Below, piece after piece: positions 18,567 through 25,806 of a stretch of 64,000 bases of DNA (position 1 is the stretch's first letter; every line of letters starts with the position of its first letter). Position numbers and translations under genes: made by a program. The stretch is from Cupriavidus neocaledonicus (GTDB lineage: Bacteria > Pseudomonadota > Gammaproteobacteria > Burkholderiales > Burkholderiaceae), in contig NZ_AQUR01000101.1 in NCBI RefSeq assembly GCF_000372525.1, positions 186,001 through 250,000 on the forward strand. Reading direction: 5' to 3'. The notes below the pieces were generated by a model. The model had not been told where the DNA came from. It worked only from the letters and a program-made list of their open reading frames with translations, and did not search any database.

Positions 18567-18952
18567 ACCCCGGCGGCATCGCGCCCGGGCTGCGCCGCTT
18601 CACGCGGTTCGCGGTTTCCGGCGCCACTTCGACCGGCGTGCATGTCGCCATCACCGCCACGCTGGTGAGCATGTTCGATGCCACGCCGGTCGCCGCCAAC
18701 GGCGTCGCCTTCGTTTCCGCCACGCTGTGCTCGTACTTGCTCAATACCCTGTGGAGCTTCTCGTCGCGCCTGCACCACCACACCCTGCGGCGTTTTGCCG
18801 GCGTCTCGCTGCTGGGGCTGGCGCTGACGGTGGCTATTGCATGGATCGCGCAGTGGCTCGGGGCCAGCTACTGGGCAGGGCTTGCTGGCGTGGTGCTGAC
18901 CGTGCCGGTGTTCACCTACCTGCTGCACCGGACCTGGACGTACCGCGACTGA
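18563..18952 (+). CDS. GtrA family membrane protein (polyprenyl-phosphate-sugar flippase type)
   Basis: Small integral membrane protein of 129 residues with four predicted helices. It starts with GTG at 18563 (MNPGGIAPGLRRFTRF) inside the stop codon of the methyltransferase. GtrA hallmarks: FAVSGATSTGVHVAI, FVSATLCSYLLNTLWSF and the C-terminal TYLLHRTWTYRD. GtrA proteins are thought to move undecaprenyl-phosphate-linked sugars across the inner membrane for glycosylation of O-antigen or teichoic acid. A GtrB-like transferase lies 30 bases away in the opposite orientation. Confidence 0.88.
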   Translation: MNPGGIAPGLRRFTRFAVSGATSTGVHVAITATLVSMFDATPVAANGVAFVSATLCSYLLNTLWSFSSRLHHHTLRRFAGVSLLGLALTVAIAWIAQWLGASYWAGLAGVVLTVPVFTYLLHRTWTYRD

Positions 18953-18982
18953 TCCGCCGCGGGGCCTCCGCGGCGGCGAACT

Positions 18983-20002
18983 TCAGCGGCCATTGCTGAC
19001 GTGGCCGCGATCGATGCGGATCACGCGCCGTCCCGACGCCACGCTCCGATCCTGCCCCGTCTCCTGGTAGCGGCGCCGCACCAGGTAGATCGGCCGGCCC
19101 TTGGCCTCGTCGTAGATGCGGCCGACATATTCGCCCACCACGCCCAGGCCGATCAGCTGGATGCCGCCGAGAAACAGCAGCACCGACAGCAGCGACGCAT
19201 AGCCCGGCACATCGATGCCCAGCACCAGCGTGCGCGCCACGATGAAGGCACCGTAGCCGAACGCGCCCAGCGCGATCGCCACGCCGATGTAAGTCCAGCT
19301 GCGCAGCGGCATGGTGCTGAAGCTGGTGATGCCCTCGAGCGCGAAGTTCCACAGGCGCCAGCCGGAGAACTTGGAATGCCCGGCGCTGCGGGGCTCGCGC
19401 TCGTACGGCACGATCACAGTGCGGTAGCCGACCCAGGCGAACAGGCCTTTCATGAAGCGATGGCGCTCCGGCAATTGCTTGAGGGCGTTGACTACGGTGC
19501 GGTCCATCAGGCGGAAATCGCCGACGTTCTCGGGAATCTTGAGGTCCGACAGGCAATTGTGCACGCGATAGTAGGCCGCCGCCGTGATCCGCTTCAGGAA
19601 TGAGTCAGTGGTCCGGCTCACGCGCTGTGCCAGCACCACCTCGGCGCCTTGCCGCCAGCACTGGACCAGCGTGGGGATAAGCTCGGGCGGATCCTGCAGA
19701 TCAGCGTCGATCGGAATCACTGCATCCCCCGACGCTTCATCGATACCCGCGGTCAGCGCCGCTTCCTTGCCGAAGTTGCGGGTGAGATCGATCACGCGGA
19801 TGCGTGCGTCGCCCTGCGCGTGCACCAGCAGCATGGCAAGCGTATCGTCGGTGCTGCCGTCATTGACGCAGACGATCTCGAACTGCGTCGCTGGAATCGA
19901 TTCGAGGATTGGCAGCACGCGTGCAAAGAAGGCGGACAGCGCGGCTTCCTCATTGTGGAACGGCACCACCAGCGACAGCAGCCGGGATTCAAAGTTGGCC
20001 AT
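18983..20002 (-). CDS. GtrB-like family 2 glycosyltransferase (polyprenyl-phosphate glycosyltransferase)
   Basis: Membrane-anchored GT2 enzyme of 339 residues expected to load a sugar onto undecaprenyl phosphate. The start at 20002 (MANFESRLLS) has an excellent GGAGGAA site; the in-frame ATG at 20017 is part of that site. Motifs: VVPFHNEEAAL, CVNDGSTDDT, the metal/nucleotide motif IDADLQDPPEL, and ENVGDFRLMDR. Two TM helices follow (WTYIGVAIALGAFGYGAFIV and LLSVLLFLGGIQLIGLGVVG), then the typical GEYVGRIYDEAKGRPIY. It is 41 bases after the GT87 gene and convergent with gtrA. Confidence 0.92.
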   Translation of the reverse strand: MANFESRLLSLVVPFHNEEAALSAFFARVLPILESIPATQFEIVCVNDGSTDDTLAMLLVHAQGDARIRVIDLTRNFGKEAALTAGIDEASGDAVIPIDADLQDPPELIPTLVQCWRQGAEVVLAQRVSRTTDSFLKRITAAAYYRVHNCLSDLKIPENVGDFRLMDRTVVNALKQLPERHRFMKGLFAWVGYRTVIVPYEREPRSAGHSKFSGWRLWNFALEGITSFSTMPLRSWTYIGVAIALGAFGYGAFIVARTLVLGIDVPGYASLLSVLLFLGGIQLIGLGVVGEYVGRIYDEAKGRPIYLVRRRYQETGQDRSVASGRRVIRIDRGHVSNGR

Positions 20003-20043
20003 GATCCATTCCTCCATGGCGCGCAACGGAGCACGCCTCGCCC

Positions 20044-21285
20044 TTAGGCATCCCGCGCCGCGTTGCCGCTCCGCTCCTGCCGGATCCGGCAGACACCAAG
20101 ACCAAGCGCCAGCACCAAGCCCAGGGCCATCGGCTGGAAGCCGAGCCGCTCGCCCATTGTCATGCCGCATAGCGGCAACAGCCACAGCGCCACCAACAAC
20201 TCGCGCTCCCCACGCAGCCAGCCGTTCCGGTGGCCATGCATGCCCAGCCAGGCAATAGCCAGGCCGAGAAGTGCCAGGTCGTAGTCCCAAAGATAAGCTG
20301 GCACCAGCAGCACTGCGCAGCACAGCACCGCCGCGCGCAGCGCGAAACTGCATGGCCGTGCCCAGGCATAGATCACCGCAGCCAGCGCCGCCGTGGCAAC
20401 CGTGCCGTGCAGCGCATAGGCCAACATCCCGCCGCCATGAAGCATTTGGACCGCCGCGAACACAGTCGGCATGCGTGCGATCAACGCGGCACCACTCTGC
20501 ACCTGAACGGCGGCGCGGCTGGCATTGCCGATGAACGCGACAAAGGGCTCGGCGCCAAACGCCAGCAGCGCAAGCAAGGCGAGTCCGAGCGCAGTGGCTG
20601 TCATTGCCCCCAGCGCACGCCAGCTGCGCGCGCACAGCAGCGCCACCGGAAACATCAGAGCGAGATGCGGCTTGACCGTGAGCAGGCCAAGAAGGAAGCC
20701 GGCTAGCAGCGGGCGCGAGCGCAGGCAGGCCAAGCCCAGCGCCGCACAACCGGCGAGCCAAAGCGCATTCTGGCCGGCGGCCAGCACTACGGCGATCCCC
20801 GGGAACGCCAGCCCGGCAAGCCAGGCCCCGCGCGGCAGCATGCGGCACAGCGCCCATCCGTACCAGGCCGCGCCGCCCGCGAGAAACAGGAACGTGGACA
20901 ATCCGTATGGCAGCAGCCCGAAGGGCATCACGAAGATCAGGAAGGTCGGCGGATACAGCCACGGCAGCGGCTCATACCCCAGCGCCATCTCCGGCACGGC
21001 GGCGAACTCGACCCTGCCCAGCAGGGCGTTGTCATAGGGAGCAGCGGCGCCACTGGCCAGCGCGAGCTTGGCCGCACTCCAGAACACCACGAAGTCGCCG
21101 CCAGGGTCGAACACCCCCGGCACGTCGAGCACCATGGCGCGGAACGTCCAGATGCCGAAAAACAGCACATAGCAAACCAGCGCCACATACGAGTACAGGC
21201 GCAGGCGGACGTACCCGAGCCAATGTGTGCCGCTTGCGCGGGCTATGCGCGCGCGCGTGACCGGCGGCATGGATATCGGCGTCAT
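20044..21285 (-). CDS. GT87-type (DUF2029) membrane glycosyltransferase
   Basis: Polytopic membrane protein of 413 residues with about ten hydrophobic helices. The first extracytoplasmic loop has the acidic segment FDPGGDFVVFWSAAKLA, and PYDNALL and PLPWLYPPTFLIFVMP follow; this pattern is that of the DUF2029 / GT87 GT-C fold enzymes, which use polyprenyl-phosphate sugars as donors. The ATG at 21285 follows a G-rich ribosome site. With the adjacent GtrB-like and nearby GtrA-like genes it could be the specificity-giving transferase of a three-part glycosylation module. The acceptor is unknown. Confidence 0.82.
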   Translation of the reverse strand: MTPISMPPVTRARIARASGTHWLGYVRLRLYSYVALVCYVLFFGIWTFRAMVLDVPGVFDPGGDFVVFWSAAKLALASGAAAPYDNALLGRVEFAAVPEMALGYEPLPWLYPPTFLIFVMPFGLLPYGLSTFLFLAGGAAWYGWALCRMLPRGAWLAGLAFPGIAVVLAAGQNALWLAGCAALGLACLRSRPLLAGFLLGLLTVKPHLALMFPVALLCARSWRALGAMTATALGLALLALLAFGAEPFVAFIGNASRAAVQVQSGAALIARMPTVFAAVQMLHGGGMLAYALHGTVATAALAAVIYAWARPCSFALRAAVLCCAVLLVPAYLWDYDLALLGLAIAWLGMHGHRNGWLRGERELLVALWLLPLCGMTMGERLGFQPMALGLVLALGLGVCRIRQERSGNAARDA

Positions 21286-22361
21286 GGCCCCCCCGTTATT
21301 GTGTGTACGGGCGTCCGTGCACGCATTGCGCGATCGATGCCTGCGGCAATGGGGATTCCCGTCCTTGCGTAGTCTTGTAGAGCCCCGCCTTTAACGCAAG
21401 GCGCGGCAAGGGGCGGCCGGTGTCGCGAGGTGCGCGTGAATCGCGCACGGCCGGCCGACGTTTCGTTTTTGCATCACGCGTAAGCCACCGGGTCCAAGTG
21501 ACGGTACACAAGGGCTTGCGGGCAGGATGCCGGCCCGACCGGCAGCATCACGGCACCGTATGCGCAAAGCGCATGTTTCTCCGCGGAAACGCCGTGCCGG
21601 CAAGCGCGCGCCTCGTCCATCTGTCGGTCGTCGGGCCTGGCCACGCCTTCGCGCAGGCCGCAAGCTCGGCCAGGCGCGGTAGCCACCGCACCGGCACTCA
21701 TGCTTATGGCTGAGCCGCGCATCCGGTCCATGAAGACGTACGCCGTCGCCCCATCGCGCGACCCTCATCCAAAAGTCGCGTCATCCGAAATCGCTTGCCC
21801 CGCCACCGTTTCCAGGCGGCAACGAGGACGCCCCGAAACCCCGCCATTTGCCGTCATGCCCGGGGCAGTCAGATCGTGCCACGACCCGCAAAGCCTTGTG
21901 CCGCAACGGCCCGGGTGAGGCTGGCCCACGCCTTGCCTTATGGCTGGCATGCGGAGAACCGCCAAGCGTTCCGCAACTGCCAGCACAGCGATTGCCGGTG
22001 GACCAGTACATAAGGGGAGCTTTGCCATGCCAGTTGACCGCCTGCCCGCCATACCGCGCCGCCACGCACACGAGCCTCTCTGTGCGCGCCGCGGCAGCAG
22101 CGTGCCGCTGCGTAGCCTGGCACGCACCGGTCACAGCCATCACGCGACACGTTGCATGCACGCCTCGGCCGAACGGCGGTTGCTGGCGCGCAGCCCGCGC
22201 GGCGCACGGGCAGGCGCCGGGCGCTGGCCGTTCCACGCCTGCGCAACGTGTGCCCCGCCGGGCGTCCGCCCGAGCAGCCGATTCATTCGACGCTGAACCG
22301 TAGTTGTGTTGCAGAGAAGTCCTGAAGCCCGCGAGGGCACCTTTCCATCAAGGAGATTGTC
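21286..22361. other. 1.07-kb gene-free region upstream of the Tad/Flp operon
   Basis: The divergent spacer between the GT87 gene and the first Flp pilin probably carries the Tad operon promoter and a long leader. Several overlapping short open frames exist on both strands; none looks like a real protein. The one with the best ribosome site, ATG at 22027, gives 89 Arg/Ala-rich residues. Around 21549-21600 there is a perfect ATGCGC-AAA-GCGCAT hairpin flanked by GGCAC/GTGCC arms. A sigma-54-like sequence TGGCCCACGCCTTGC lies at 21922-21936, roughly 425 bases before the pilin start; its role is unproven. Confidence 0.5.
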
Positions 22362-22568
22362 ATGCATTCCATCACGCAAGCCCTGAAGCAGTTCGTCCGC
22401 GACGAAGACGGCGTTACCGCCATCGAGTATGGACTGATCGCCGCGCTGATCGCCGTCGTGATCATTGCGTCCGTCACGCTCGTTGGCACGCAGCTGAGCG
22501 CCATCTTTAACTACATCCAAGGGCGGCTCACGGTGCCGGCAGCGCCCGCCGGCGGCGGCGGCGCCTAA
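22362..22568 (+). CDS. Flp prepilin (major pilin of the Tad pilus)
   Basis: Prepilin of 68 residues, first gene of the Tad operon, behind an AAGGAGA ribosome site. A short charged leader (KQFVRDEDG) is followed by the Flp motif: cleavage after Gly, then VTAIEYGLIAALIAVV with the conserved Glu-Tyr pair at positions 5 and 6 of the mature pilin, and a hydrophobic helix. The tail is glycine-rich. After cleavage by the CpaA peptidase encoded two genes downstream, it should polymerise into the adhesive Flp fibre. Confidence 0.95.
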   Translation: MHSITQALKQFVRDEDGVTAIEYGLIAALIAVVIIASVTLVGTQLSAIFNYIQGRLTVPAAPAGGGGA

Positions 22569-22652
22569 ACAGCGGCGTCAGCGGAATGCGTGGACCGCAA
22601 AGCGGTCCACGCCAATAGCGGACCTGGGGATAGCCCGATTGCGGAGGCCACC

Positions 22653-22835
22653 GTGCAACGACCCGATGTGCTGCGCAAGGATTTTCAACACGACGAGCGC
22701 GGCGTGACTTCGATGGAGTACGCGCTGTTAGGCGCCCTGATCGCCATGGTGATCTTGAGCGCGGTCACCCTGTTGGGCACCCAGGTACGCACGCTTTATG
22801 ACCTGGTGGTGTCGGTCATGCCATTGATGCCATAG
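22653..22835 (+). CDS. Second Flp-type prepilin
   Basis: Prepilin-like protein of 60 residues. GTG at 22653 is preferred because GGAGG sits 5 bases upstream; a GTG at 22590 would add 21 residues. The Flp motif is RG/VTSMEYALLGALIAMV, with the Glu-Tyr pair intact. It is about 45 percent identical by eye to the first pilin over the hydrophobic region but ends in a short non-polar tail (VVSVMPLMP). It may be a minor pilin or an alternative subunit. Confidence 0.85.
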   Translation: MQRPDVLRKDFQHDERGVTSMEYALLGALIAMVILSAVTLLGTQVRTLYDLVVSVMPLMP

Positions 22836-22850
22836 GTCACGGAGATTGCC

Positions 22851-23354
22851 ATGTCTGCCACGTCGACGCTCTCGCCCTACATCGGCCCGCTCACCATCGT
22901 GATCGTGCTGACGGCCGCAGCCATCGATCTGCAGCGCCGCCGGATCCCGAACTGGCTGACCTTCGGCGCCTGGATGCTGGCATTGCCCGTGCAAATTGCG
23001 ATTCACGGAATCGGGCATGGACTGCTGACCTGGTCGCTCGGCTGGCTCACCGGCCTGGCCATCTTCCTGCCGCTGTATTGGCTGCGCGGCATGGCTGCAG
23101 GCGATGTGAAGCTCATGGCTGCCGTGGGCGCCTGGCTTGGTGCAGCCATGGCATTCGAGATCGCGCTGGCGGCATGCCTCGCAGGTGGCCTCTGGGCGTT
23201 GACTCTGGTGTTCTGGTTCCGCAGCGGCAGCCTCGTGATGCGCAACATCTGGGGCATCGTGCGCGCAAGATCCGATGTCGGATCGGTTGGCTCGTTGCCG
23301 TACGGCGTGGCAATTGCCGCTGGCACGCTGGCCATGCTGTTCGCCAGCACATGA
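22851..23354 (+). CDS. CpaA/TadV-type prepilin peptidase
   Basis: Inner-membrane aspartyl protease of 167 residues that cleaves Flp prepilins and TadE/F pseudopilins. The catalytic aspartates are visible as Asp in AAAIDLQRRRIPNW (near residue 26) and in the GD motif AAGDVKLMAAVGAW. There are several TM helices, and it lacks the N-terminal methylase domain of PilD, which is normal for the CpaA class. GGAG precedes the ATG. Located directly after the two pilin genes. Confidence 0.93.
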   Translation: MSATSTLSPYIGPLTIVIVLTAAAIDLQRRRIPNWLTFGAWMLALPVQIAIHGIGHGLLTWSLGWLTGLAIFLPLYWLRGMAAGDVKLMAAVGAWLGAAMAFEIALAACLAGGLWALTLVFWFRSGSLVMRNIWGIVRARSDVGSVGSLPYGVAIAAGTLAMLFAST

Positions 23355-23429
23355 CGCAAACAACATAAGCGCGCCCGTCAACGGTTGAGCCATTGACGAA
23401 CGTACACACCAGCGAACGGGGAAACGGCA

Positions 23430-24848
23430 ATGATCGAGCATCACGAAACAACAGTCCAGGCGGCGCGGCATCTCGAGCCGGTGCCGCCAGTCCGCAACGG
23501 GAACGCCGACCGCGGCCCAGTCCCGGTGCCGCCCTGGCATGTGCTGCCCCGGAGCATCGCCGAAACCGGGCTGGACATTTCGCTGCTGCTTGGCCTGCTG
23601 CTGAAGGCAGCCTACCTGCATCGCACCGTCACGCTGGCGGTGTTGACCGACACGCTGAAGCTGCCAGCTACCGCAGTCAACGAAGTGGCCGCCGTGGCGG
23701 TGCGCGAGAGGCTGCTCGAGATCGCGCATCGCGGCAGCAGCGACCTCGACGTACGCTTCCGCCTCACCGACGCGGGCTATACCCGCGCGGCCGAAGCCAC
23801 GGCGCGCTGCAGCTACACCGGAGCGGCGCCGGTCACGCTGGCCGCCTACCTGGATGCCGTGCAGCGGCATTCAGTGACCCAGGCATCGGTGACCAAGGCT
23901 GATGTCACGGCGGCGTTCCATGACCTGGTCGTCCCGCTGCAACTGCTCGACGCGATCGGCATGGCCCTCAATACCTGCCGCGCGCTGATGATCTACGGCC
24001 CGCCAGGCAGCGGCAAGACCTTTCTGGCGCAGCGCCTGGGCGTGCTGCTCCCCGGCGCGGTACCCGTGCCGCATGCGATCACGGTGGCCGGCGAAATCAT
24101 CCAGGTATTCGATCCGCTGGTGCACAAGCCGTTCGACGACAACGAGGCATCGCTGGCGCACCGGTCACTGGACCGCCGCTGGGTCCTGTGCCATCGCCCG
24201 GTGGTGCTGTCCGGCGGCGAACTGACGCTGTCGATGCTCGACCTGCGCTACGACAGCACCTCCGGCTTCTACCAGGCCCCGCCACACATGAAGGCCAACA
24301 ACGGCATCTATATCGTCGACGACCTGGGCCGCCAGCTGGTAGGCGTGGCCGAACTGCTCAACCGCTGGATCGTGCCGTTGGACCGCAACGTCGACATGTT
24401 CACCCTGCGCACGGGCGTGCGTTTCTCGGTGCCGTTCGACGTCTGGCCGGTGTTCTCGACCAACCTGGAACCGTCCGAGCTGGCCGACGACGCGTTCCTG
24501 CGCCGGCTCGGCAGCAAGCTCTACGTGGGTCCGCTGTCCCAGGATGACTATCGCGAGGTGTACCAGCGCACCGCCGCCGATTTTGGCCTGACCAGCAGCG
24601 ATGCCGTCCTCGATTTCCTGGTGCAGGTGCTGCACTTCTCCGCGGACACCCCGCTGCTCGCGTGCATCCCGCGTGACCTGCTTCGGCTGGTGGCATCGGA
24701 CGTGCGCTACCGCGGCGCCGCTCCGCACATCACTGAAGAAGCACTGCTCAACGCCTGGCAGAGCTATTACGGACTGCGACCGGCACTCGAGAACCCGCCG
24801 CCCGGCCTGGCCCATCGCTGGCCGGACGGGAACCGCGCCGCCGGCTGA
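23430..24848 (+). CDS. AAA+ ATPase with N-terminal winged-helix-like region, within the Tad operon
   Basis: Cytoplasmic ATPase of 472 residues. Residues about 45-120 look like a winged helix (LGLLLKAAYLHRTVTLAVLT, then a wing ending FRLTDAGYTRAAE). Walker A is GPPGSGKT (190-197), Walker B IYIVDD (293-298), sensor 1 FSTNL (342-346), a probable Arg finger FLRRLGSKLYVG (356-367) and sensor 2 IPRDLLRLV (413-421). It is not TadA or TadZ, which are present downstream. It resembles MoxR/RuvB-like remodelling ATPases. Position between cpaA and cpaB in one orientation implies a job in Tad assembly or its control; the exact role is unknown to me. Confidence 0.85.
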   Translation: MIEHHETTVQAARHLEPVPPVRNGNADRGPVPVPPWHVLPRSIAETGLDISLLLGLLLKAAYLHRTVTLAVLTDTLKLPATAVNEVAAVAVRERLLEIAHRGSSDLDVRFRLTDAGYTRAAEATARCSYTGAAPVTLAAYLDAVQRHSVTQASVTKADVTAAFHDLVVPLQLLDAIGMALNTCRALMIYGPPGSGKTFLAQRLGVLLPGAVPVPHAITVAGEIIQVFDPLVHKPFDDNEASLAHRSLDRRWVLCHRPVVLSGGELTLSMLDLRYDSTSGFYQAPPHMKANNGIYIVDDLGRQLVGVAELLNRWIVPLDRNVDMFTLRTGVRFSVPFDVWPVFSTNLEPSELADDAFLRRLGSKLYVGPLSQDDYREVYQRTAADFGLTSSDAVLDFLVQVLHFSADTPLLACIPRDLLRLVASDVRYRGAAPHITEEALLNAWQSYYGLRPALENPPPGLAHRWPDGNRAAG

Positions 24849-24890
24849 TACGGCAACCACCCGAAACGGACCATTGCAGGGAGAGTCATC

Positions 24891-25736
24891 ATGAAGAACA
24901 CACGTGCAATCCTGATGCTGCTGATCGCGCTGGTCGCCGGCGTAGCGGCAGTGGTATCGGCGTCGCGCTGGCTGGTGCAGCAGTCTTCGAGCGCGGTGAA
25001 GCAGGTGGTCGTCGCCACCGTCGACCTGAACCTGGGCCAGCCGCTCAACGGCAGTCAGTTGCGGCTGGTCAGCTGGCCATCGGGCAGCGTGCCGCCCGGC
25101 GCATTCGAAGACGTCAAAGCGCTGGAAGGCCGCGTGGTACGCACCAGCCTGCAGCGCGGCGAACCCGTCCTCGACGCCAAGCTCGCGCCGGTCGGCACCA
25201 AGGGCGGCCTGTCCGCCGTGATCAACGACGGCAAGCGTGCCATCACGGTGCGCGTGAACGATGTCGTCGGCGTGGCCGGCTTCGCGTTGCCTGGCAACTA
25301 CGTCGACGTGATCGTCAACACCAATGAAGAAGCCAAGACCACGCAGGCCGGCAGCATCTCCAAGATCGTGCTGGAGAAGATCCTGGTGCTCGCGGTGGCG
25401 CAGCAGGTCAGCCGCGATGACACCCAGCCCAAGGTGGTCAACGCCGTGACGCTGGAAGTCACGCCGGAGCAGGCAGAAAAGCTCGACGTGGCGCGCAGCG
25501 TGGGCACGCTGTCGCTGGTGCTGCGCAACCAGATGGACGTCGCCGACATCAACACCGGCGGCGCCACCAAGGGCACGTTGCTGGGCAAGGCCCCAGAACC
25601 GGCACCGGTCAAGGTGGTGACTCAGACCGCCACCCGCACCGTGGTCAAGACCCGCACGGTGGCGGCACAGCCGGCGCGGTCCGGCAACTGCATCGGCGTG
25701 CTGGCAGGCATGCAGGGCGGCATCGAATGCTTCTGA
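24891..25736 (+). CDS. cpaB: CpaB/RcpC Flp pilus assembly protein
   Basis: Periplasmic protein of 281 residues anchored by one N-terminal helix (AILMLLIALVAGVAAVVSAS). An SAF domain follows (VVVATVDLNLGQPLNGSQLR, LVSWPSGSVPPGAFEDVKAL, RTSLQRGEPVLDAKL), then the RcpC/CpaB region (VRVNDVVGVAGFALPGNYVDV and VTLEVTPEQAEKLDVARSVG). Family knowledge: it associates with the CpaC secretin in the outer-membrane channel. The extreme C-terminus contains a pair of cysteines (GNCIGV, GGIECF). It has a GGGAGA ribosome site and lies 42 bases after the AAA+ gene. Confidence 0.94.
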   Translation: MKNTRAILMLLIALVAGVAAVVSASRWLVQQSSSAVKQVVVATVDLNLGQPLNGSQLRLVSWPSGSVPPGAFEDVKALEGRVVRTSLQRGEPVLDAKLAPVGTKGGLSAVINDGKRAITVRVNDVVGVAGFALPGNYVDVIVNTNEEAKTTQAGSISKIVLEKILVLAVAQQVSRDDTQPKVVNAVTLEVTPEQAEKLDVARSVGTLSLVLRNQMDVADINTGGATKGTLLGKAPEPAPVKVVTQTATRTVVKTRTVAAQPARSGNCIGVLAGMQGGIECF

Positions 25737-25806
25737 GCGTTCGTGCCACGAACCGGCCAATTTTCGTCAAACCAGCCAAGCAACACGCTCCGGGGGGAGA
25801 TCCAAA

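Noticed and set aside
22027..22296. 89-codon frame with a fair ribosome site upstream of flp
   Set aside because: Arg/Ala/His-rich product with no helix or signal pattern; overlaps open frames on both strands. Listed only within the gap description.
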